Below, piece after piece: positions 7,321-12,435 of a stretch of 12,435 nt of DNA (the stretch's first letter is position 1; every line of letters starts with the position of its first letter). This DNA is from an uncultured bacterium (GTDB taxonomy: Bacteria > Bacillota > Clostridia > Oscillospirales > Oscillospiraceae). Under the pieces are notes generated by a model, which did not search any database, was not told the origin of the DNA, and was given only the letters and a program-made list of their open reading frames with translations. Made by a program: the position numbers and the translations under genes. The stretch spans positions 1-12,435 of the forward strand of contig CANASS010000051.1 of the NCBI GenBank assembly GCA_947364395.1. Reading direction: 5' to 3'.

Positions 7321-7349
7321 TTGACAGGAAAGCCCGCGGCCTTTACAAT
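7321..7349 (+). promoter_or_regulatory. near-consensus promoter of rny
   Basis: A perfect -35 TTGACA (7321-7326), a 17-bp spacer and TACAAT (7344-7349, 5/6 match) form the best promoter in the window. The predicted start near 7356 leaves a leader of about 240 nt. Tandem GAAAGTT repeats lie just upstream, and a short dyad overlaps the -35, both possible regulator sites. Confidence 0.85.
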
Positions 7350-7355
7350 AAGAAC

Positions 7356-7596
7356 GGATAATTTTGAAAAGCCGCTTTTGCGCTTTTTGCCGTTTTGAGC
7401 GTTGCCAGCGCCCTGCGGGCGTTTTATATAGTCTATTGAACCATTCTATAGATCATATTCTTGACTCTCAAATAGTGCTGTCATGCCCATTTCAGGGGCG
7501 GTTTTTCGGTTATCGCGGTGCGCCTTTCACGCATCGCGTCTTATTTTGCCTAATTTTGAATCAAAAACAGAAGAAACAGGAGGTGTGGAACTCAAC
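7356..7596 (+). promoter_or_regulatory. long structured 5' leader of rny with terminator-like hairpins
   Basis: An untranslated leader of about 240 nt. Hairpin A: 7407-7413 pairs with 7417-7423 (CGCCC/GGGCG core, 3-nt loop) and is followed by TTATATAG. A competing partner for its left arm, GCGCT at 7380-7384, could pair with AGCGC at 7407-7411 and disrupt it. Hairpin B, weak: GCCC (7485-7488) with GGGC (7496-7499), followed by GGTTTTT. Hairpin C: CGCGGTGCG (7514-7522) with CGCATCGCG (7530-7538), nine pairs including one G-U, followed by TCTTATTTT. Hairpins A and C look like attenuators. I do not recognise a known riboswitch or T-box. The ribosome site AGGAGGTG is at 7578-7585. Confidence 0.5.
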
Positions 7597-9144
7597 ATGC
7601 AATTGCCAGTCTATGTAACCGTAATCATCGCCGCTGTGGTGGGAGTGATCTGCTTCGTCCTGGGCTACCAACGGCGTAAGGCCGCCGCCGAGCGGGAGAT
7701 CGGCTCCGCCGAGGAGGAAGCCCGCCGGGTCATCAACGAGGCCATCAAGTCTGCGGAGAGCAAGAAGCGGGAGGCCACCGTGGAGGCCAAGGAGGAGATC
7801 CTCAAGGCCCGCAGCGAGTTTGACAAGGAGATCAAAGAGCGCCGGGGCGAGATCCAGCGCCAGGAAAACCGCCTGAACTCCAAGGAGGAAAATCTGGACC
7901 GCAAGCTGGAGAACCTGGAGCGGAAAGAGGAGGGCGTCAACGCCCGCATCGCCCAGCTGGAGGAGGAAAAGCAGGAGCTGGACCGCCTGAAGGACAGCCA
8001 GACGGAGCTTTTGGAGCGCATCTCCGGCCTGACGGTGGAGGAGGCCAAGCGCTACCTCATCGACCAGCTGGAGGACGACGTGACCCACGAGCAGGCATTG
8101 AAGCTCAAGGAGATCCAGACCCGCTTCAAGGAGGAGGCGGAGACCTACGCCCGGGAGCAGATCGCCCTGGCCATCCAGCGCTGCGCCGCCGACCACGTGG
8201 CGGAGGCCACCGTGTCCGTGGTGCCCCTGCCCAATGACGAGATGAAGGGGCGCATTATCGGCCGTGAGGGCCGCAACATCCGCACGCTGGAGACCATGAC
8301 CGGAGTGGACCTGATTATCGACGACACCCCGGAGGCCATCACCGTGTCCTGCTTTGACCCGGTGCGCCGGGAGATCGCCCGGCTGGCCCTGGAAAAGCTC
8401 ATTCTGGACGGCCGCATCCACCCCACCCGCATTGAGGAAATGGTGGAGAAGGCCAAGCGGGAGGTGGACGCCACCATCCGGGCCGAGGGCGAGCGGGCCG
8501 TGTTTGAAACCAACGTCCACGGGCTGAACCCGGAGCTGGTGAAGCTGCTGGGCCGCCAGCACTACCGCACCAGCTACGGCCAGAACGTGCTGAACCACTC
8601 CATCGAGGTGTCCCAGCTGGCGGGCCTGCTGGCCGCCGAGATCGGCGTCAACGTGGCCGAGGCCAAGCGGGCGGGGCTGCTCCACGACCTGGGCAAGTCC
8701 ATCGACCACGAGGTGGAGGGCTCCCACGTACAGATCGGCGTGGAGCTGGCCCGGAAATACCGGGAGAGCGAAAATGTAATCCACGCCATCGAGGCCCACC
8801 ACGGCGACGTGGAGGCCCGGACCATCGTGGCCTGCCTGGTCCAGGCCGCCGACGCCATCTCCGCCGCCCGTCCCGGCGCCCGGAAGGAGAACGTGGAGTA
8901 CTACATCAAACGGCTGGAGAAGCTGGAGGAGCTGACCTCCTCCTTCAACGGGGTGGACAAGGCCTACGCCATCCAGGCGGGGCGAGAGGTCCGCATCATG
9001 GTCAATCCCGAGGCCATCCCCGAGGACCGCATGATTCTGCTGGCCCGGGAGATCGCCAAGAAGATCGAGGACGAGCTGGAGTATCCCGGCCAGATCAAGG
9101 TGAATCTCATTCGGGAGACCAAAGCGATAGAATACGCGAAGTAG
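7597..9144 (+). CDS. rny: ribonuclease Y
   Basis: A 515-residue membrane-anchored endoribonuclease that starts mRNA decay and processing in Firmicutes. One N-terminal helix (about 5-24) anchors it to the inner membrane face. A long charged coiled coil follows (about 28-200). The KH RNA-binding domain has the GREG loop at 222-225 (RIIGREGRN). The HD catalytic domain begins near NHS (333-335) and carries the metal-binding His363-Asp364 in LLHDLGK, plus His401-His402 in EAHHGD. The C-terminal family domain ends at EYAK. Length matches the usual about 520. The ATG at 7597 is used: AGGAGG lies about 13 nt upstream, and the in-frame GTG at 7585 is too close to it. The gene stands alone between its own promoter and a strong terminator, without the recA or ymdB neighbours often seen. 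Confidence 0.97.
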   Translation: MQLPVYVTVIIAAVVGVICFVLGYQRRKAAAEREIGSAEEEARRVINEAIKSAESKKREATVEAKEEILKARSEFDKEIKERRGEIQRQENRLNSKEENLDRKLENLERKEEGVNARIAQLEEEKQELDRLKDSQTELLERISGLTVEEAKRYLIDQLEDDVTHEQALKLKEIQTRFKEEAETYAREQIALAIQRCAADHVAEATVSVVPLPNDEMKGRIIGREGRNIRTLETMTGVDLIIDDTPEAITVSCFDPVRREIARLALEKLILDGRIHPTRIEEMVEKAKREVDATIRAEGERAVFETNVHGLNPELVKLLGRQHYRTSYGQNVLNHSIEVSQLAGLLAAEIGVNVAEAKRAGLLHDLGKSIDHEVEGSHVQIGVELARKYRESENVIHAIEAHHGDVEARTIVACLVQAADAISAARPGARKENVEYYIKRLEKLEELTSSFNGVDKAYAIQAGREVRIMVNPEAIPEDRMILLAREIAKKIEDELEYPGQIKVNLIRETKAIEYAK

Positions 9145-9158
9145 GCAAAACACAAAAT

Positions 9159-9198
9159 GCGCCGCCGTGGACTTCACGGCGGCGCGTTTATAGCTTTT
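9159..9198 (+). terminator. strong terminator after rny, usable in both directions
   Basis: An 11-bp perfect stem (9159-9169 with 9175-9185), loop of 5 nt, starts 14 nt after the rny stop and is followed by GTTTATAGCTTTTT. On the minus strand the stem is followed by ATTTTGTGTTTT, so it can also end the convergent transcript of the 73-residue gene. Confidence 0.9.
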
Positions 9199-9233
9199 TG
9201 TGCATAAAATCAGGTTCATACGCTGCATTTATC

Positions 9234-9455
9234 TTAGGCAAATATAATCAAAACAATGCTGCTTACAAGGAAAACAATACCAACAATGAACTCAATTAGT
9301 CCGACTCGCTTCGCATACTTCTCGTCCTTGAAACCCCTTTGATAATCTACCTCGAAACCGTTAATGAGATTGTATTTCCTTTGAAAATAAATGGAGTATC
9401 CAAACAGTGAGAACATCAAGCCCAGTACAGCTGTAACAATTTTAAGAATAATCAT
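9234..9455 (-). CDS. DUF3784-like small membrane protein, AT-rich
   Basis: A 73-residue protein with two predicted membrane helices (about 4-24 and 51-72) joined by a basic loop that contains KYNLINGF (27-34). This layout and the NLI-G motif resemble the DUF3784 family of Firmicutes, whose function is unknown. The ATG at 9455 has GGAGGTG (9461-9467) upstream, and a good promoter precedes it, so it is likely expressed as a single gene. The coding region is about 35% GC by hand count (76 of 215 bases in 9241-9455), whereas neighbouring genes are near or above 60%. This suggests recent acquisition from an AT-rich relative. No mobility gene or repeat marks its borders. Family assignment is moderately sure. 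Confidence 0.75.
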   Translation of the reverse strand: MIILKIVTAVLGLMFSLFGYSIYFQRKYNLINGFEVDYQRGFKDEKYAKRVGLIEFIVGIVFLVSSIVLIIFA

Positions 9456-9485
9456 ATGAACACCTCCACTGATTTACTATGCTTT

Positions 9486-9514
9486 ATTTTAACATATCCA
9501 AATGTTTGTTGCAA
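9486..9514 (-). promoter_or_regulatory. promoter of the DUF3784-like gene
   Basis: On the minus strand TTGCAA (9509-9514), a 17-bp spacer and TAAAAT (9486-9491) preceded by TGT as an extended -10. Predicted start near 9479, about 24 nt before the start codon. The -35 TTGCAA is itself palindromic. Confidence 0.7.
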
Positions 9515-9585
9515 GGGTGTCTGGTGAAATCGCCGGAGTTTTTGCCGACAGCACTGATGTTAAAAAGGACCGCGCACTTTTTCCA

Positions 9586-9614
9586 TTGCGCTTTTCCTAT
9601 TCCTGTGATATGAT
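9586..9614 (+). promoter_or_regulatory. promoter of the DUF2156-family gene
   Basis: TTGCGC (9586-9591), a 17-bp spacer and TATGAT (9609-9614, 5/6). Predicted start near 9621, giving a short leader of about 25 nt that holds the ribosome site AAAAGGA (about 9629-9635). Confidence 0.65.
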
Positions 9615-9645
9615 ATCCAGACACCAAGAAAAGGAATGGTAATTG

Positions 9646-10554
9646 ATGGTCACCTTTGAATCCCCCCAGTTTGAGGACCGCCAGTGGGTCCAGCCCCTGC
9701 TGGAAGCGGAGGGCAGCTTCGGCTGCGAATACAATTTCACCAACATCTACCTGTGGAGCCGGGCCTATCCCCAGAAGATCGCCCGGGCGGGGGACAGGCT
9801 CCTGGTGCGCATCGAGGGCGCGCTGGGGCTGAGCAGCCTGTATCCCGCCGGGAGCGGCCCCCTGGCCCCGGCGGTGGACCTGCTGGCTCAGGACGCCGCC
9901 GCCCAGGGCAAGCCCCTGACGCTGGTGTGCGTTACGGAGGAGCAGAAGGCCGCTCTGGAGGCGGCCTGCCCCGGCCGGTTTGCCTTTGAAGAGGACCGGG
10001 ACGGCTTCGACTACCTCTATAACGTCAACCGTCTGGCCGACCTGCCGGGGAAAAAGCTCCACGCCAAGCGCAACCACATCCGCCGCTTCGACGACCAGTT
10101 CCCCGACTGGCTGCTGGAGGACATCACCCCCGCCAACGTCCCCGAGTGCGTGGAGCTGGAGCGCCAATGGGCCGCCATCCGCCAGGAGGAGGCGGGGGAG
10201 GACGTGGACACGGTGTCGGAGGAGACGGTGGCCGTCATCGAGGCGCTGTACCACATGGACAAGCTGGGGCTGGAGGGGGCCCTTATCCGGGCGGACGGAA
10301 GCCCCATTGCCTTCTCCCTGGGGGGCTTCATCACCCCCGAGGTTTTTGACGTGAACTTTGAGAAGTCCTTCGGCGACATACAGGGGGCCTATCCCGCCAT
10401 CAACCGGGAGCTGGCCCGGATGATTCGTTCCCGCCACCCCCAGGTCAAGTGGTTCAACCGGGAGGACGACATGGGGCTGGAGGGCCTGCGCCGGGCCAAG
10501 CTGTCCTACTATCCGGACATCCTGGTGACCAAGTACACGGCGCGGGCGGTCTGA
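9646..10554 (+). CDS. DUF2156 / phosphatidylglycerol lysyltransferase C-terminal-like protein
   Basis: A 302-residue soluble protein resembling the C-terminal catalytic domain of MprF-type lysyl-phosphatidylglycerol synthases (DUF2156, GNAT-like fold), without the membrane flippase part. Recognisable segments: EYNFTNIYLWS (28-38) near the N-terminus, DYLYNVNRLADLPGKKLHAK (122-141) followed by RNHIRRF, and NREDDMGLEGLRRAKLSYYP (271-290) near the end, which are characteristic of this group. In MprF this domain moves an aminoacyl group from tRNA to a lipid. Whether stand-alone forms do so is not established, so only an acyltransferase-like role is inferred. The ATG at 9646 is preferred to the adjacent TTG at 9643. 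It has its own promoter and terminator and no functional partner next to it. Confidence 0.85.
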   Translation: MVTFESPQFEDRQWVQPLLEAEGSFGCEYNFTNIYLWSRAYPQKIARAGDRLLVRIEGALGLSSLYPAGSGPLAPAVDLLAQDAAAQGKPLTLVCVTEEQKAALEAACPGRFAFEEDRDGFDYLYNVNRLADLPGKKLHAKRNHIRRFDDQFPDWLLEDITPANVPECVELERQWAAIRQEEAGEDVDTVSEETVAVIEALYHMDKLGLEGALIRADGSPIAFSLGGFITPEVFDVNFEKSFGDIQGAYPAINRELARMIRSRHPQVKWFNREDDMGLEGLRRAKLSYYPDILVTKYTARAV

Positions 10555-10632
10555 ATGTGCATATCATCCACAAAATATTGCATAAAAATGAATAGATATT
10601 CCGCTTTTGTCCGTCATAACGATGAAAACAGC

Positions 10633-10672
10633 AAAGTGCAAGGGGGTTTCATGGATTTCCCCTTGCATTTTT
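10633..10672 (+). terminator. Rho-independent terminator after the DUF2156-family gene
   Basis: TGCAAGGGG (10637-10645) pairs with CCCCTTGCA (10659-10667), followed by TTTTT (10668-10672). Three A bases (10633-10635) at the 5' foot can pair with the T-run, so it can work on both strands. The stem begins about 80 nt after the stop codon. The right arm includes the -35 of the next promoter. Confidence 0.85.
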
Positions 10673-10691
10673 ATTACATAACGTTTATAAT
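10663..10691 (+). promoter_or_regulatory. promoter of the amino-acid ABC operon
   Basis: A perfect -10 TATAAT (10686-10691) lies 17 bp after TTGCAT (10663-10668), which is inside the right arm and T-run of the preceding terminator. Predicted start near 10698. Confidence 0.7.
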
Positions 10692-10698
10692 CGGCTTC

Positions 10699-10724
10699 AC
10701 ACAGGGGGACGGCTCTCCCTGTGT
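10699..10724 (+). promoter_or_regulatory. hairpin at the very 5' end of the ABC operon transcript
   Basis: ACACAGGGGG (10699-10708) pairs with CTCCCTGTGT (10715-10724), ten pairs including one G-U, loop of 6 nt. It begins at or next to the predicted transcription start and is not followed by a T-run. Such 5'-terminal stems can protect mRNA from decay. As DNA it is also a dyad just downstream of the promoter and could be an operator. Confidence 0.5.
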
Positions 10725-10755
10725 ACCGCAAACTTTCTATGGAGATGAATGAAAA

Positions 10756-11610
10756 ATGAAAGCAATGAAGAAATTGACGGCCCTTCTGCTGGCCCTCGTC
10801 ATGGCGCTGGCTCTGTGCGCCTGTTCCAACCAGGGCGATACGCCTACCCCCACCACGACTCCCTCCGAGGCCGCCGAGGAGAGTACCGCTCCCAGCCAGG
10901 GAGCCGAGCCCGCCGCCCTGACCACCGCGGAGGAGGGCAAGCTCCACATGGCCACCAACGCCGCCTTCCCTCCCTATGAGATGCTGGCCGACGACGGCTC
11001 CTTCGAGGGCATTGACGTGGAGGTCGCCGCCGAGATTGCCAAGAAGCTGGGCCTGGAGCTGGTGGTGGACGATATGGACTTCACCGCCGCCCTCACCGCC
11101 GCCGCCAACGGCCAGAGCGACATCGTCATGGCGGGCGTCACCGTCAACAAGGAGCGCCAGCAGACCCTGGACTTTACCGACTCCTACGCCACCGGCGTGC
11201 AGGTGGTCATTGTAAAAGAGGGCTCCGACGTGACCATGGACAACCTGGGTGAGAAGATGATCGGCACCCAGAAGGGCACCACCGGTTACATCTACGCCTC
11301 CGACACCCCGGAGAACGGCGGCTATGGCGAGGACCATGTCATCGGCTACGACAACGGCGCTGTGGCCGTTGAGGCCCTGAAGGGCGGTCAGATCGACTGC
11401 GTTATCATCGACAACGAGCCCGCCAAGGCTTACGTGGCCGCCAACGAGGGCCTCACCCTTCTGGAGGGCACCTGGGTCACCGAGAACTACGCCATCGGCG
11501 TGAAGAAGGGCAATACCCAGCTGGTAGACGCGGTGAACGCCGCCCTGAAAGAGCTGATCGAGGATGGCACCGTGCAGCGGATCATCGACAAATACATTCC
11601 CGCTGAGTAA
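10756..11610 (+). CDS. polar amino-acid ABC transporter substrate-binding lipoprotein
   Basis: A 284-residue family 3 solute-binding protein that captures a polar amino acid outside the membrane and hands it to the permease encoded next. The signal peptide (LTALLLALVMALAL) ends in a lipobox with lipidated Cys23. A Thr/Pro/Ser/Glu-rich tether (about 24-60) precedes the binding domain. Family signatures: ATNAAFPPYEM (66-76), GIDVEVAAEIAKKLG (85-99), and TVNKERQQTLDF (129-140), where Arg134 is the likely contact to the ligand carboxylate; IIDNEPAKAY (217-226) supplies the likely Asp219 contact to the amino group. The ATG at 10756 has GGAG (10741-10744) 11 nt upstream; the in-frame ATG at 10765 is too far from it. 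The ligand cannot be decided from sequence. A hairpin separates it from the permease gene. Confidence 0.95.
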   Translation: MKAMKKLTALLLALVMALALCACSNQGDTPTPTTTPSEAAEESTAPSQGAEPAALTTAEEGKLHMATNAAFPPYEMLADDGSFEGIDVEVAAEIAKKLGLELVVDDMDFTAALTAAANGQSDIVMAGVTVNKERQQTLDFTDSYATGVQVVIVKEGSDVTMDNLGEKMIGTQKGTTGYIYASDTPENGGYGEDHVIGYDNGAVAVEALKGGQIDCVIIDNEPAKAYVAANEGLTLLEGTWVTENYAIGVKKGNTQLVDAVNAALKELIEDGTVQRIIDKYIPAE

Positions 11611-11619
11611 AACGGATAC

Positions 11620-11651
11620 AAAAGCGGCCCCTGGCACGAGGGGCCGCTTTT
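11620..11651 (+). terminator. intra-operon hairpin between binding protein and permease
   Basis: A 13-bp perfect stem (11620-11632 with 11639-11651), loop of 6 nt, ends in TTTT and starts 9 nt after the binding-protein stop. The short T-run suggests partial termination, which would give more binding protein than permease, and the stem may also protect the upstream mRNA. Confidence 0.8.
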
Positions 11652-11677
11652 GACAGATATGGAGAGGAGGCGAGCCT

Positions 11678-12397
11678 ATGGAGGGGTTCTGGGCTGACTT
11701 TGAAAAGAAATTTACCATGGCTTTTCTTACAGGGGACCGCTGGAAGCTCTATTTGAAGGGGATGGGCACCACCCTGGAGCTGACGGCCTGCGCCCTCGTA
11801 ATCGGCGTGGTGCTGGGCGTTTTCGTGGCGGTGATCCGCTCCGCCCACGACCAGCAGCGTCCGGGGAAGCGGAATTTCGCCCTGGGTGTGGTGAACGTCC
11901 TGTGCAAGCTCTACACCACGGTGATCCGGGGCACCCCCATGCTGGTGCAGCTGCTCATTTGGGGCTTCGTGGTTTTCACATCTACCCGCAACCGCTTTTT
12001 TGTGGGTATGCTGGGTCTGGGCATCAACTCGGGGGCCTACGTGGCGGAGATCGTCCGGGGCGGCCTGATGAGCGTGGACATAGGCCAGACCGAGGCGGGG
12101 CGCTCCCTGGGCCTGGATTACATGGACACCATGCGCTTTATCGTCATCCCCCAGGCGTTCAAGAACATCCTGCCCGCCCTGGGCAACGAGTTTATCGTCC
12201 TCTTCAAGGACACCTCCCTGGTCTCCTACGTCGGCGCCACCGAACTGCTCTACTACGCCAACGCGGTGGGCGGCAAAACTTATCAGTTCATGTTCCCCCT
12301 GGTGGGCGCCGCCGTCATGTACCTGATTTTCTGCATCATTCTCACCTGGCTCCAGGGCAAGCTGGAAAGGAGGCTGCGTCAAAGTGATCGACGTTAA
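11678..12397 (+). CDS. amino-acid ABC transporter permease
   Basis: A 239-residue inner-membrane permease of the HisMQ/GlnP group that forms the channel of a polar amino-acid importer. It has the family start GMGTTLELTACAL (28-40) in the first helix, RGTPMLVQL (84-92), NSGAYVAEIVRGG (117-129) and the EAA loop EAGRSLGLDYM (139-149) with IPQAFKNILP (157-166), which docks on the ATPase. Hydrophobic segments fit about five helices. The ATG at 11678 has GGAGAGGAGG (11661-11670) 7 nt upstream. Its last 14 bases overlap the ATPase gene. With only one permease gene visible, the importer probably uses a homodimer. Length is normal. Confidence 0.95.
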   Translation: MEGFWADFEKKFTMAFLTGDRWKLYLKGMGTTLELTACALVIGVVLGVFVAVIRSAHDQQRPGKRNFALGVVNVLCKLYTTVIRGTPMLVQLLIWGFVVFTSTRNRFFVGMLGLGINSGAYVAEIVRGGLMSVDIGQTEAGRSLGLDYMDTMRFIVIPQAFKNILPALGNEFIVLFKDTSLVSYVGATELLYYANAVGGKTYQFMFPLVGAAVMYLIFCIILTWLQGKLERRLRQSDRR

Positions 12398-12435
12398 GAA
12401 TTTGAGCAAGTCCTTCGGCGACCACCTGGTGCTGG
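12384..12435 (+). CDS. amino-acid ABC transporter ATP-binding protein, N-terminal 17 codons
   Basis: The start of the importer's ATPase, cut by the window edge before the Walker A motif. The visible protein (M)IDVKNLSKSFGDHLVL is the typical opening strand and A-loop region of GlnQ/HisP-type subunits. The GTG at 12384 has AAAGGAGG (12366-12373) 10 nt upstream and overlaps the permease stop by 14 nt, which supports translational coupling. Confidence 0.88.
   Translation, partial: MIDVKNLSKSFGDHLVL

Larger units (their letters stand above)
7207..7355. other. intergenic region between apbE and the rny transcription start
   Basis: No gene is seen. It contains the apbE 3' hairpin (7215-7236), a second 7-bp hairpin TTCTCTC/GAGAGAA (7264-7281) without a T-run, two direct copies of GAAAGTT at 7292-7298 and 7302-7308 spaced by exactly 10 bp, and the rny promoter. 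A 6-bp dyad GGGCTT/AAGCCC (7317-7322 with 7330-7335) covers the -35 element. Confidence 0.6.

Noticed and set aside
7364..7618. A possible Cys/Arg/Phe-containing leader peptide at the start of the rny leader, beginning with TTG at 7364
   Set aside because: There is no ribosome site upstream and the predicted transcript starts only about 8 nt before it; the frame also runs through the rny ribosome site and start without a stop.
7561..9228. A 555-codon minus-strand frame opposite rny
   Set aside because: It is antisense to a clear RNase Y gene and has Leu/Gly/Val/His-rich composition typical of shadow frames.
10637..10724. Reading the two hairpins before the ABC operon as a T-box or riboswitch
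   Set aside because: The first hairpin lies upstream of the predicted transcription start, no T-box sequence or known aptamer core is visible, and the second hairpin lacks a T-run.
10564..11718. A 384-codon minus-strand frame opposite the binding-protein gene
   Set aside because: It is a shadow of a fully supported family 3 binding protein and crosses two terminators.

Overview
The window looks like chromosomal DNA from a GC-rich, Gram-positive-type Clostridia member, probably an Oscillospiraceae-like gut commensal (Flavonifractor/Lawsonibacter type). This is inferred from strong AGGAGG-type ribosome sites, lipobox lipoproteins, RNase Y, a MATE exporter and paired family 3 glycoside hydrolases. 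Genus-level assignment is a guess. There are no rRNA or tRNA genes, CRISPR arrays, insertion sequences or phage genes.

Layout. (1) 1-3313, minus strand: two GH3 genes in one direction. The upstream one (407-3313) is a 968-residue enzyme with its GH3 domains in reversed order and predicted membrane segments at both ends. The downstream one (1-216) is only the N-terminus of a conventional GH3 protein and runs off the window. (2) 3684-5054, plus: a MATE-family exporter. (3) 5100-5495, minus: a small membrane protein with a zinc ribbon, convergent with the exporter. (4) 5690-7206, plus: a dCMP deaminase overlapping by four bases an ApbE-type flavin transferase lipoprotein. (5) 7207-7596: a long intergenic region with a near-consensus promoter and a structured leader of about 240 nt. 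(6) 7597-9144, plus: RNase Y, closed by a strong terminator. (7) 9234-9455, minus: an AT-rich 73-residue DUF3784-like membrane protein that stands out in base composition. (8) 9646-10554, plus: a DUF2156 / phosphatidylglycerol lysyltransferase C-terminal-like protein. (9) 10756 to the end, plus: a polar amino-acid ABC importer (binding lipoprotein, permease, and the first 17 codons of the ATPase).

How the parts work together. The GH3 pair probably releases glucose or xylose from beta-linked oligosaccharides; the reversed-order enzyme is predicted to work on the outer face of the membrane. The ABC importer genes form an operon, with a hairpin between binding protein and permease that should favour binding-protein production. 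The deaminase and ApbE are translationally coupled but have no obvious shared pathway. The remaining genes are mostly single-gene transcription units with recognisable promoters and hairpin terminators.

I did not find a convincing previously undescribed multi-gene system. The points most worth a second look are the RNase Y control region (tandem 10-bp-spaced repeats, a dyad over the -35, and terminator-like hairpins in the leader), the membrane-anchored reversed GH3, and the promoter, terminator and 5'-hairpin arrangement before the ABC operon.
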